Of a stretch of DNA of 64,000 nucleotides, positions 31,044 through 39,863 are shown one piece after another. The notes under the pieces are model-generated. The model saw only the letters and a list, made by a program, of their open reading frames with translations. It was not told where the DNA came from and ran no database searches. The DNA lies in assembly GCA_902493855.1 (NCBI GenBank), contig CABUQV010000005.1, positions 51,185 through 115,184 of the forward strand, given 5' to 3'. The position numbers and the translations under genes were made by a program. Source of the DNA: an uncultured Collinsella sp. (GTDB taxonomy: Bacteria > Actinomycetota > Coriobacteriia > Coriobacteriales > Coriobacteriaceae). Every line of letters starts with the position of its first letter. Positions within the stretch are counted from its first letter, which is position 1.

Positions 31044-31574
31044 ATGTCTTATTTGGATCTGGCTCGGGGTCGGTATTCTTGTCGTGAGTTTGAGGATCGT
31101 TCTGTTGAGCAGGCTGTGGTGGATGCCATTGTTGAGGCTGGGCGTATTGCTCCTTCTGCTTGTAATAATCATCCAACCCGTGTGATGGTGTTGGATACGC
31201 CTGAGCTTCTGGAGAAGGCTGCTGCTTGTCAGCCTCGGTTTGCTCGTGATGGGTCTATCTTTGGCGCTCCGCTTATCTTCCTTATTTGCAGCGTTACCGA
31301 TGATGCTTGGGTGCGCCCGTATGATCAGATGAATTCCAGCGAAATCGATACATCCATCGTTTGCGATCAGATGATGATGGAGGCCACCGAGCAGGGCCTG
31401 GGAACGTGCTGGGTATGCCATTTTAAGCCAGAGGTGGCACAGGAGCAGTTCAATCTGCCCAAGGGCGTTTATCCCTATCACATGCTTGTCTGTGGCTATC
31501 CTGCCGACCACATCGCCGACCCCGAGCATCGCGAGGCCCGTACCATTCCCCTCCCCAACTTCCTCCTCAAGTAG
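31044..31574 (+). CDS. Nitroreductase family protein
   Basis: This 176-residue flavin enzyme is read from MSYLDLARGRYSCREFEDRS, preceded by TTGGAGGGCTTGT. The family signs are the N-terminal RYSCREFEDR, AGRIAPSACNNHPTRVMVLD (FMN-binding), and a C-terminal QGLGTCWVCHF followed by VCGYPADHIADPEHREARTI. It would reduce nitro or quinone-like compounds using NAD(P)H. An in-frame open extension to 30879 exists, but its Trp/Leu-rich sequence is unlike the family. The first third of the gene uses T-ending codons heavily, while the rest uses C-ending codons like neighbouring genes. Confidence 0.9.
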   Translation: MSYLDLARGRYSCREFEDRSVEQAVVDAIVEAGRIAPSACNNHPTRVMVLDTPELLEKAAACQPRFARDGSIFGAPLIFLICSVTDDAWVRPYDQMNSSEIDTSIVCDQMMMEATEQGLGTCWVCHFKPEVAQEQFNLPKGVYPYHMLVCGYPADHIADPEHREARTIPLPNFLLK

Positions 31575-31689
31575 TTTTTTGGCACATGCCCTAAAACCTA
31601 CCTTTTACCGCTCACCCATTCGCCGAGTTCTGCGCCACAATGTGCAGGGCTCGGTTTTTTATGTTGCGCGCCCCTGCACAGTCATAAAA

Positions 31690-31714
31690 AAGGACCCGCA
31701 AGCTGCGGGTCCTT
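31690..31714. terminator. Bidirectional terminator between nitroreductase and divIVA
   Basis: AAGGACCCGC / GCGGGTCCTT with a 5-base loop is followed by TCT on the plus strand and by seven T (31684-31690) on the minus strand. Confidence 0.85.
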
Positions 31715-31741
31715 TCTAGGCACTAAATTGTAGGCCGAATG

Positions 31742-32416
31742 TTAGTCCAGGTCGTCGGCAGCAAAGTTGTCGATCGGGGCGAAGGGATCGGCCACGGGGA
31801 CAACCGGGTCAGCGACGGGCAGCGGCTCGGCGGGAACAGTCACTGCAGGAGAAGCGGCAGAACCGACCGGCGTGGAGGCCATCAGATCGGCCGGGAAGGA
31901 ATTCTGGGCATCGTCCATGAAGTGCTGGATGAGCTTGAGATACTCTGCCTTGAACTCCTCACGGGAAGCCTTGAGACGATCGATCTCCTCGAGCTCGGCC
32001 TGCTTCTCGGTCAGAGCCTGGCGGATAACCTCGCGGGCCTTGGCGTCAGCCTCGTTGCGGATACGCTCAGCGTTCTCGTTGGCATCGTTGACGATGGTCT
32101 CAGCGGTCTGCTGGGCAGCGATCAGGGCAGCGGAAATCTGGCGCTCCTGAGCGGAGAAGTCAGGGGCGGGAGCAGCCACGGGGGCGGCAGGAACGGCCTG
32201 GGCGGTGGCATCCTGAGCTTGGGCAAGCTGAGCCTGCGCATCGGCAAGCTGCTGCTCGGTAGCAGTCAGACGACCCTTAAGGTCGACGATCTTAGCGAGC
32301 ATAGCGTCAACCTCGGAAGACAGCGTCTCCAAGAAGACGTCGACCTCAGCAGGATCGTAGCCACGCTTGGCCTCAGAGAAAGTCTGAGCCTGGATGTCTG
32401 CAGGGGTAATAGCCAT
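31742..32416 (-). CDS. divIVA: DivIVA-family cell-pole/division protein
   Basis: This 224-residue protein starts with the DivIVA lipid-binding motif MAITPADIQAQTFSEAKRGY then DPAEVDVFLETLSSEVD. A coiled coil follows to about 80 and another from about 88 to 165 (AETIVNDANENAERIRNEAD, then REVIRQALTEKQAELEEIDR). The C-terminus is acidic and Pro/Val/Ala-rich. It gathers at curved membrane and steers septum or polar growth. It is the last gene of the pgeF-yggS-sepF-yggT-divIVA group. Confidence 0.95.
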   Translation of the reverse strand: MAITPADIQAQTFSEAKRGYDPAEVDVFLETLSSEVDAMLAKIVDLKGRLTATEQQLADAQAQLAQAQDATAQAVPAAPVAAPAPDFSAQERQISAALIAAQQTAETIVNDANENAERIRNEADAKAREVIRQALTEKQAELEEIDRLKASREEFKAEYLKLIQHFMDDAQNSFPADLMASTPVGSAASPAVTVPAEPLPVADPVVPVADPFAPIDNFAADDLD

Positions 32417-32477
32417 AACAAGTCTCCTTTTTCATCGCCTCGGCGCTACACGCCCGACGTAAGTTACTAAGTCAGTT

Positions 32478-32759
32478 CTACACGAGTATACCTATAAGAA
32501 GCTGCAGAACCAGCCTCTGCACCAACTGCAACGCAATAATCGCAACGACCGGCGAAAAATCGATACCGCCCATCGGCGGGATGAAACGACGGAACAGGTT
32601 GAGCCACGGACCGCACACGCTATCAAGCACCGCGGCAATATCCTGAAGCAAACCACCCTGCTTCATGGGAATCCACGTCATAAAGCAGTAGACGACAATG
32701 AGCGTGGAATAGAAGTTGAACAGCGTGTTGACCAGCTGGACGATAGTGTAGATGTTGAT
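32478..32759 (-). CDS. YggT family membrane protein, probable AUC start
   Basis: The conserved protein needs the segment before the first ATG (32681): reading upstream in frame gives INIYTIVQLVNTLFNFYSTL then IVVYCFMTWIPMKQGG, which is the first membrane helix of YggT. No ATG, GTG or TTG exists there. GAGGAG lies 6 bases before an ATC at 32759, so an AUC start (or AUU just before) is proposed. The second half (FRRFIPPMGGIDFSPVVAII) is typical. YggT proteins follow sepF and may help membrane or division processes. Confidence 0.75.
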   Translation of the reverse strand: MNIYTIVQLVNTLFNFYSTLIVVYCFMTWIPMKQGGLLQDIAAVLDSVCGPWLNLFRRFIPPMGGIDFSPVVAIIALQLVQRLVLQLLIGILV

Positions 32760-32780
32760 GGGAATCTCCTCGTCTTGTCT

Positions 32781-33503
32781 TTACTTAAGGTAGCCGTCGG
32801 CACGAAGCTTCTTGAGATCGGAATCTTTGACCTCGCAACCGGCGGGCAGCACCATGAACACGCGGTCGCCCACCTCCTTGACCGTGGCACCCAGACCGCA
32901 GGCAAAGCCGTAAGAGAAGTCCAAGACGCGCTTGGCAACTTCGGTGCGTACGCCCACAAAAATCAGTGCGACAGGCTGCTTGGTGCGAACGCGGCGCACC
33001 ACGGTCTCCACGTCGTCATAGCTCTCGGGGCGCAGGACATAGGCCGGCAGCTGCGGCGTGGCGTTGATGATATTGCTCGCATAGGCCGAGGCATCGCTCG
33101 GTGCAGGCGCGGGTGCAGCGGCGGCACGGGCGCGGGTATTCTCGGCGTAGCTCGACGGCGTGTCATAGGCACCAGGACGATAACCGCTCGCAACACTGTC
33201 CTGCGAGCGCGAAGGCGGGTTATACGTCGTGGCATGGCGGGAGTCATCGCCGACCAGCTGACCGGAGCGCGTATACACGGCAACCGACTCAGCTTCACCG
33301 CGGCGCGTCTGGCCAAGCAGGCCGTTGCTCGGCTCGTCTTGGGTGTAGAAGCCCTCGCCCGAAGCACCACTGTAGCCGTTGTTCTGATAGCCATCGTCGT
33401 AGCCGTCATCGTAGCCGTAGTCGTCGTCCTGGCCATAACCCTGGTCGTAACCCTGCTGGCCGCCCAGGTGCATCTTATTTTTAATCTCGTCAAGGAAGCC
33501 CAT
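32781..33503 (-). CDS. sepF: SepF, septum-site protein
   Basis: This 240-residue protein starts MGFLDEIKNKMHLGG (amphipathic membrane anchor) with GAGAGGACACAACC upstream. A long Gly/Tyr/Asp/Ser-rich linker spans about 15-150. The SepF core covers about 150-240: YVLRPESYDDVETVVRRVRT, PVALIFVGVRTEVAKRVLDF and GDRVFMVLPAGCEVKDSDL. SepF ties FtsZ to the membrane, which matters more here because no ftsA is seen in the cluster. It ends 21 bases before the proposed yggT start. Confidence 0.95.
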   Translation of the reverse strand: MGFLDEIKNKMHLGGQQGYDQGYGQDDDYGYDDGYDDGYQNNGYSGASGEGFYTQDEPSNGLLGQTRRGEAESVAVYTRSGQLVGDDSRHATTYNPPSRSQDSVASGYRPGAYDTPSSYAENTRARAAAAPAPAPSDASAYASNIINATPQLPAYVLRPESYDDVETVVRRVRTKQPVALIFVGVRTEVAKRVLDFSYGFACGLGATVKEVGDRVFMVLPAGCEVKDSDLKKLRADGYLK

Positions 33504-33563
33504 GGTTGTGTCCTCTCGCGGTTTAGTGCAGGCGCCCCGATAATCAGTGCGCACTTCAGAGCC

Positions 33564-34301
33564 TTATTTTACTGCAAACTCCGGGCTAAATACTACCCTG
33601 CCCAGGCGAACGAGTGTAGAGCCCTCCTCAAGGGCAGGCTCAAAGTCCTCGCTCATGCCGCAGGAAAGCTCAGGCAGGTTCAAATCGGGATGCGCCGCCT
33701 CCAGCTCATCCCTCAGCTCACGAAGCCCCGCAAAGGTGCGGCGTGCCACATCCTTATTCCCCCGGGGCGCCATAGTCATAAGCCCCTGCACGCAAATTCC
33801 CTCAAGCTCCGCAAGCTCACCCGCGGCGGCGCGAATCTCATCGGGCGAAAAGCCTCCCTTCGACTCTTCACCACTCACATTGACCTCAATGAGCACACGC
33901 TGAGGGCCGGCAAGCTCGCCTGCCCCAATCTTGCGGACAGCACGGCTCGAGATCGCCTGCGCCAGATGCAGCGAACCCACCGAGTGAATCAGCTCGGCTG
34001 AGCCCAGCACCGCATTTATCTTATTGGTCTGCAGGTTGCCGATCATATCGAAGCGCACCTCGGGCAGCTCCGGATGCTCCGCCAGACCCGCGAGCTTGCG
34101 AACCAGCTCCTGCGGGCGGTTCTCGGCAAAATGGCGATACCCCGCCTGGATGGCGGCAACGGTCTCATCGACACCAACGGTCTTGGACACGGCAATGAGG
34201 CGCGCGGCGTCGTGGGGGCGGCCCGCGCGATCGAGCGCCGCATAAAAACGTTCCAGAATCCGCTCGCGGCGAGCGCGCATCAAGTCCAAATAGTTATCCA
34301 T
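33564..34301 (-). CDS. yggS: YggS-type PLP homeostasis protein
   Basis: This 245-residue protein is read from MDNYLDLMRARRERILERFY. The PLP Lys lies in RLIAVSKTVGVDE; other family blocks are YRHFAENRPQELVRKLAGLA, DMIGNLQTNKINAVLGSAEL, ESKGGFSPDEI and SCGMSEDFEPALEEGSTLVR. It is a PLP-binding protein of the YggS/ProSC family that keeps vitamin B6 levels in balance. It is in the usual place before sepF but separated from pgeF by the pst operon. Confidence 0.95.
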   Translation of the reverse strand: MDNYLDLMRARRERILERFYAALDRAGRPHDAARLIAVSKTVGVDETVAAIQAGYRHFAENRPQELVRKLAGLAEHPELPEVRFDMIGNLQTNKINAVLGSAELIHSVGSLHLAQAISSRAVRKIGAGELAGPQRVLIEVNVSGEESKGGFSPDEIRAAAGELAELEGICVQGLMTMAPRGNKDVARRTFAGLRELRDELEAAHPDLNLPELSCGMSEDFEPALEEGSTLVRLGRVVFSPEFAVK

Positions 34302-34420
34302 TGCTAATCGCCTCCGCTGACAGCCAAACAAGTAGTCCCATGCTAACGCAAGAGCGCGGCCCCGCATGTGCAAGGTCGCGCTCACTTAGGTATTTACAAT
34401 CTTTCGATGAACGGGGTTAC

Positions 34421-35278
34421 TTACTCCTCGTCGTCCTCGCCATCGTCCTCGTCCTCAAGATGATCGAGCAGGTAGCGAAGACCCTCGCTGACCTCGTTAA
34501 CGGGCACCTTGGCAACGTAGCGCGCGTCGACGGCGGGCCTCATGATAACACCCTCGCCCGAAGGCACGCGCATGCTCTCGAGCTCATCCTCATCAGTGCG
34601 GGCGATATCGCCGGCATTCATACGCTGACCAGTCAACAGGAAGGTCAGACGGCAGGCGGCATCGATGGAAATCGAAGCGATGCGATCGAGGTAGCGCGAA
34701 ACCATGATGGCGCGGCGCAGATCGTCATAGTTGCTGTCGTCGTCCATAAAGTCGCCCGTATCCATACGGTTAAAGGTGCGGAAGAACTTCTCGTAGGCGG
34801 CGTGCACCGGCTCGTCCTCGACGGCCAAGTTGCAGATGATGGACATGTCATTGGTGACGAGCGCAGAAAGCGAAGAGCCCAACACCTGGTAGACGGCCTC
34901 AGCCTCGGCCTCGACCGTACCGACAAGCTCCTTGGGCAGCGAGATGTCAGCCTTGATCATATGACGCGTGGCGCGGCAGATCTGGCGAACCTTATCGGTC
35001 ATGCGCTGCAGGTTAAAGTCGACGTAGATGATCGTCTGCAGCAAGCGGAAGTCGGAGGCGACCGGCGACTGCGTGGCGATCAGGTTGTAGCACACGGCCT
35101 CCAAGTTAGCGCAGCGCGCGTCAATCGAAAGCGTGCGATTCTTGGTCTTGGTGGCGAGCTTGCGGTCGTCGGTCACATAGGCCTTAACGGCATCGTGGAG
35201 GGCCAGGTCGACGGCCTCGTAGATGCTCAGCATCTCGTGGCGGGCCTCGATGAGCTGACGGGAAAACAGTTTGCGCAT
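34421..35278 (-). CDS. phoU: PhoU, phosphate signalling regulator
   Basis: This 285-residue helical protein starts MRKLFSRQLIEARHEMLSIY and has two PhoU repeats (NLEAVCYNLIATQSPVASDF with RLLQTIIYVDFNLQRMTDKV; then MVSRYLDRIASISIDAACRL). It is longer than usual PhoU (about 220) because of a C-terminal extension with a very acidic end (EDEDDGEDDEE). It sits after pstB and should link Pst activity to the phosphate two-component system; no phoR/phoB lies in the window. Confidence 0.93.
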   Translation of the reverse strand: MRKLFSRQLIEARHEMLSIYEAVDLALHDAVKAYVTDDRKLATKTKNRTLSIDARCANLEAVCYNLIATQSPVASDFRLLQTIIYVDFNLQRMTDKVRQICRATRHMIKADISLPKELVGTVEAEAEAVYQVLGSSLSALVTNDMSIICNLAVEDEPVHAAYEKFFRTFNRMDTGDFMDDDSNYDDLRRAIMVSRYLDRIASISIDAACRLTFLLTGQRMNAGDIARTDEDELESMRVPSGEGVIMRPAVDARYVAKVPVNEVSEGLRYLLDHLEDEDDGEDDEE

Positions 35279-35370
35279 GGTTCACTCCAATCAGTTGGGT
35301 GCGGTCATGCCGCCCGCACAGTGAATACGCACCGGACCAGGTCCGATCGGCTTGGGACTAGTCGCGCCGA

Positions 35371-36174
<804 letters not shown>

Positions 36175-36186
36175 GGGACTCCTTAA

Positions 36187-37092
36187 CTAGCGGCGCTTGC
36201 GCGACAGGAAGCGCGCAAACAGGTTGAAGGCCAAAATGATCACCATCAGCAAGAGCGCGGTGCCATAGGCTGCGTTCATGTTGATGCCGTCGTTGGCAAG
36301 CAGGTACAGGTGAACCGTCATGGGGCGGCCGGAATCGAGCGGCGAAATAGGCAGGTTGATGGCCTGACCCATGGTGTAGAGCACCACGGCGGTCTCGCCG
36401 ATGGCGCGGCCGATGGCAAGCACGATGCCGGTGGCGATGCGGCCAAAAGCCGAAGGAAGCACGATCTTGGAGACGACCTGCCACTTGGTGGCGCCCAGGC
36501 CATATGCGCCCCAACGGATATAGCGCGGAACGGCGCGGATTGCCTCCTCGGTGGTACGCATGACGATGGGCAGCATCAGAAGTGCCAGCGCCAGGGCGGC
36601 CGAGACCATCGAAAGGCCCAGACCCATGGCCTCGACAAACAAGGCGTAGCCAAAGAGGCCCATAACAATGGAGGGCACCGAGGCCAGGGCATCGGCAGCA
36701 TAGCGAATAATGTCGACGACCTTGCCCTGCTTGGCGTACTCGGCCAGATAGACCGCAGCCAGGACGGCAACTGGCGTGCAGATAAGCATGGCGAGCGCCG
36801 TCACGTAGATGGTCGAGACGATCGTGGGCCAAATGCCGCCCTCGGCGTTGACGCCCTGCGGCCAGCCAAAGATAAAGTCGAGCGAGATATGCGGCAGGCC
36901 GTTGATGACCACGTAGGCGATGATGGCGATCAGCACCAGCGTGGTGATATAGGCCGCGGCGCGAAACACGCCGAGCATGATCTTGTTGGAGAGGTCCTTG
37001 TTGATGCGGCCCTTCTTGCCATGGGAAAGGGCACGCTTGATGCGCTCGCGCGACGAGGTCGTATCGACCATCGTGTCAACGGAATCGGACAT
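36187..37092 (-). CDS. pstA: PstA, phosphate ABC transporter permease
   Basis: This 301-residue permease has a basic N-terminus and about six membrane segments. The binding-protein-dependent permease loop shows GAYGLGATKWQVVSKIVLPS followed by AFGRIATGIVLAIGRAIGET. It pairs with PstC to form the phosphate channel. It starts 3 bases after the pstC stop, so the two are co-translated. Confidence 0.96.
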   Translation of the reverse strand: MSDSVDTMVDTTSSRERIKRALSHGKKGRINKDLSNKIMLGVFRAAAYITTLVLIAIIAYVVINGLPHISLDFIFGWPQGVNAEGGIWPTIVSTIYVTALAMLICTPVAVLAAVYLAEYAKQGKVVDIIRYAADALASVPSIVMGLFGYALFVEAMGLGLSMVSAALALALLMLPIVMRTTEEAIRAVPRYIRWGAYGLGATKWQVVSKIVLPSAFGRIATGIVLAIGRAIGETAVVLYTMGQAINLPISPLDSGRPMTVHLYLLANDGINMNAAYGTALLLMVIILAFNLFARFLSRKRR

Positions 37093-37095
37093 AGC

Positions 37096-38028
37096 CTACC
37101 CCCTCTTCTTGGAAATCAGGCGGACGATACCCACCAGTGCAGCGGAGATGATAAACAGGACCACGCCCATGCCAAACAGTGCCGAGCGGTGCAGGCCCGA
37201 GGAATAGCTCATGTCGAGCGCGATCTGGCTCGTGAGCGTCGAGATGGGGCTCGAGATGCTGTCCGGGATGACCGGAGCGTTGCCCACGACCATGAGCACG
37301 GCCATGGTCTCACCGATAGCGCGCCCCATGCCCAGCACGATGGCGTCCACGATACCCAGCTTGGCTGCGGGCAGCACGACCTTATAGATGGTCTGCCACT
37401 TGGTGGCGCCCATAGCATAGGATGCCTCGCGGATGCCCATGGGGATGGAGTTGAGGGCATCGATGGTGAGCGTGGTGATGGTGGGGACGATCATGATGGC
37501 GAGCACGAACCACGCCGTCAGCGCGCCAAAGCCAAGACCGCCGGTCAGCTGCGCGATAAACGGACGGATGATGACCATGCCGAAGAAGCCGTAGATGATG
37601 GAGGGGATGCCCGCCAGCAGGTCGACGGCGGGGCTGATGAGCCTGCGCACGCGTTTGCTGGCAATCTCGACCAGATACACGGCCGTACCCACACCCAGGG
37701 GCACGCCCATGGCGAGCGCACCGACCGTCACCAGACCAGAACCCGCCAGCAGCGACATGATGCCGTAGTGGCCCTCAGAGGGTGCCCATGTAAAGCTAAA
37801 GAAGTCCGCCAGACCGATGTCGGTAAAGACCGGCAGCGCCGAGTACGTGGTAAAGACAAAAATCAGGATGACGGTGACGACCGCCAAGAACGCGCAGGCA
37901 AAGAAGATCCACTGCAGCGCCTTCTCCTTAAGATAGGTGCTGCGCGACACCAACGCCAACTCACGCTTTTTGGGCGCCTGAGTCTCCTGCTCAATCTGGG
38001 AGGTTTCCTGTGCTTCCACGCTACTCAC
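37096..38028 (-). CDS. pstC: PstC, phosphate ABC transporter permease
   Basis: This 310-residue permease has a cytosolic N-terminus of about 30 residues, six membrane segments, and the EAA-like loop SYAMGATKWQTIYKVVLPAA followed by KLGIVDAIVLGMGRAIGETM. The periplasmic LADFFSFTWAPSEGHYGIMS segment is typical of PstC. It overlaps the pstS stop by 8 bases. Confidence 0.96.
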   Translation of the reverse strand: MSSVEAQETSQIEQETQAPKKRELALVSRSTYLKEKALQWIFFACAFLAVVTVILIFVFTTYSALPVFTDIGLADFFSFTWAPSEGHYGIMSLLAGSGLVTVGALAMGVPLGVGTAVYLVEIASKRVRRLISPAVDLLAGIPSIIYGFFGMVIIRPFIAQLTGGLGFGALTAWFVLAIMIVPTITTLTIDALNSIPMGIREASYAMGATKWQTIYKVVLPAAKLGIVDAIVLGMGRAIGETMAVLMVVGNAPVIPDSISSPISTLTSQIALDMSYSSGLHRSALFGMGVVLFIISAALVGIVRLISKKRG

Positions 38029-38857
38029 TCCCCTTTCCGTCGTTGGTGACGGGAATAAAGCCCGCCTCGCGAATCTGCTTGTCCATCTTTTCGGACGTCA
38101 CATAGTCAATGTAGTCCTGCGCCTGCTGCGAAGGCGTACCCTTCACAAAGAAGTAAAGGTCACGCGAGATGGGATAGCCGCCGCTTGCGACCGTCTTCTC
38201 GGATGCCTCGACATGGTTGACCGAAACGGCCTTAACCGAGGTCTTGGCATTGAGGCTCTCGACAAAACCCAGCGAGATGTAGCCAATGGCGCCACGCGAG
38301 CGGGACACGACATCGCGTACCTGGCCCGTGCCCGAAAGAACGGCCGAGCGACGATCGAACGGCGTGCCGTCCATCACGATAGTGCGGAAGGCCTCGCGCG
38401 TACCGGACGCCTCGTCGCGGTTGATAACCTGAATCTTCAGGTCCTCTCCGCCGACTTCTTTCCAGTTGGTGATCTTGCCGGCGTAAATATCGCGGAGCTG
38501 CTCGGTCGAGAGGTTATCGACCGGGTTATCGTCGTTCACGATGACCGCGATACCGTCGTGGGCAATGACGATGGGAGTCAGGCCCAGATCCTGTTCGTCG
38601 GCATTGAGTCCACGGGAGGAGCTGGCGATATCGGCTGTGCCGGCGCTGACGGCCTCGATGCCAGCGGAAGAACCCAAACCGGAAACGAGCACGTCGATGC
38701 CGGTCTCCTCCTTAAAGCCCTCGGCCGCAATCTCGGCGATAGGAAGGCAGGTCGTGGAGCCGGCGACGGTAATGGAAGAGGTAGAAGATCCCGAAGAACA
38801 GGCACACAGCGTAAGCGTTAGCACAGCAGCGCTCAGGGCCGATACGATCTTTCTCAT
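38021..38857 (-). CDS. pstS: PstS, phosphate-binding lipoprotein
   Basis: This 278-residue protein has a lipoprotein signal (MRKIVSALSAAVLTLTLCAC, cleavage before C18 or C20) and a Ser-rich spacer. The PBP fold binds phosphate with AGSTTCLPIAEIAAEGF, GLGSSAGIEAVSAGTADIAS and NRDEASGTREAFRTIVM. It delivers phosphate to PstCA. Its ATG overlaps the pgeF stop (ATGA), so the pst operon is coupled to pgeF. Confidence 0.95.
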   Translation of the reverse strand: MRKIVSALSAAVLTLTLCACSSGSSTSSITVAGSTTCLPIAEIAAEGFKEETGIDVLVSGLGSSAGIEAVSAGTADIASSSRGLNADEQDLGLTPIVIAHDGIAVIVNDDNPVDNLSTEQLRDIYAGKITNWKEVGGEDLKIQVINRDEASGTREAFRTIVMDGTPFDRRSAVLSGTGQVRDVVSRSRGAIGYISLGFVESLNAKTSVKAVSVNHVEASEKTVASGGYPISRDLYFFVKGTPSQQAQDYIDYVTSEKMDKQIREAGFIPVTNDGKGSE

Positions 38858-39654
38858 AGCATCACGCCGATCGCAGCATGGCGCCCACAGGTACCGCCCT
38901 CATTACGGTAGGAATAAAAGCGGTCATTCTGACGCACGGTCGAAAGCTGGGTATCCACGATATTATCCGCGTCGACACCGACATCTACCAGCGCCTCGCA
39001 AATGGCAGCGGAAAGATCGAGCATACGGGAAGCGCCCGCATCAATGCACGAGAACTCAGCGGCAAAGCGGTCCATGAGCTCCTGGGAAACCTCGTACTCG
39101 TCACCCAGGATATGGGGCCCAATATAGGCAGAGATGTCCTCCGGCGTGCAGTCAGCCGCCTCGCAGAGTGCTTGGCTGGCCTTGGCGGAAATGCGCGCAA
39201 TCGTGCCCTTCCAGCCAGAATGCACCACGGCAAAGCCGTTGGGAGCCACCAACACCACGGGAACGCAGTCGGCAAAGCAGAGCAGCACGGGTACCTCATG
39301 GGCCGTACAGACGATGGCATCGCAGCCCTCGGCAATCTGCTCGCGAATGTTCTCGAGATCATCGGCACCATTCGAGGTCACCGTCACGACATGGTCACCG
39401 TGTACCTGATTGGGGACAAGCAAGTTGTGCTCGCACTCGGCGGCGCCCATGGCCTCGAGTACGCGGCGACGATTTTCTTGAACGGCAAAGGGGTCATCGC
39501 CTACATGCGAGCCCAGATTGAGCGAGGAGTACGCGTCTTCGGAAACGCCACCGGTGCGCTCGGTAAAGGCAAAGCGGACATCGTGCGTCGCGCCCTCTAC
39601 CAACGTAACTCCATCATGGTCGACACGCGAAACGTTGTCCGCACGTGCTGCCAT
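38854..39654 (-). CDS. pgeF: PgeF/YfiH laccase-domain protein
   Basis: This 266-residue protein is read from MAARADNVSRVDHDGVTLVE with GGAGGCTTTAGT upstream; the longer open frame is shadow sequence. The family residues are visible: NQVHGDHVVTV (His), VLLCFADCVPVVLVAPN (Cys), AVVHSGWKGTIARIS (His in HxGWRG-type, here HSGWKG) and SAYIGPHILGDEYEV. Members act as multicopper-like or purine nucleoside enzymes and correct peptidoglycan precursors. It follows ftsZ as usual and is here the first gene of the pst operon. Confidence 0.93.
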   Translation of the reverse strand: MAARADNVSRVDHDGVTLVEGATHDVRFAFTERTGGVSEDAYSSLNLGSHVGDDPFAVQENRRRVLEAMGAAECEHNLLVPNQVHGDHVVTVTSNGADDLENIREQIAEGCDAIVCTAHEVPVLLCFADCVPVVLVAPNGFAVVHSGWKGTIARISAKASQALCEAADCTPEDISAYIGPHILGDEYEVSQELMDRFAAEFSCIDAGASRMLDLSAAICEALVDVGVDADNIVDTQLSTVRQNDRFYSYRNEGGTCGRHAAIGVML

Positions 39655-39757
39655 ACTAAAGCCTCCTAATAACACAAGTATCGCGGCGAAGCCGCAGCAG
39701 TCCGTGTCATACGGCTGCCATACTTCTTTAAAAGGATACCCGCAGCGGTAGGGACCA

Positions 39758-39775
39758 AACGTAAAGGGAACGTAA
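39758..39775 (-). promoter_or_regulatory. Candidate PHO box upstream of pgeF-pst
   Basis: On the minus strand TTACGTT occurs twice, 11 bases apart (plus-strand AACGTAA at 39758 and 39769). Direct repeats with 11-bp spacing are how PhoP/PhoB-type regulators bind. They lie about 100 bases upstream of the pgeF start and before a GGGTATCCT stretch that could serve as -10. Confidence 0.45.
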
Positions 39776-39813
39776 GGAGATTGGGGGCTTTCGTTTACAA
39801 ACGAGAAACAAAA

Positions 39814-39837
39814 GGGCGCATCCATACGGACGCGCCC
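39814..39837 (-). terminator. Intrinsic terminator of ftsZ
   Basis: GGGCGCGTCC-GTAT-GGATGCGCCC on the minus strand is followed by TTTTGTTT, 26 bases after the ftsZ stop. Confidence 0.85.
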
Positions 39838-39863
39838 CTGTGCAAAACAATGCGAAGAACGAC

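Noticed and set aside
36310..38049. 579-residue plus-strand open frame across pstA, pstC and pstS
   Set aside because: Antisense shadow of three certain genes; composition rich in His/Asp/Gly/Arg with no domain.
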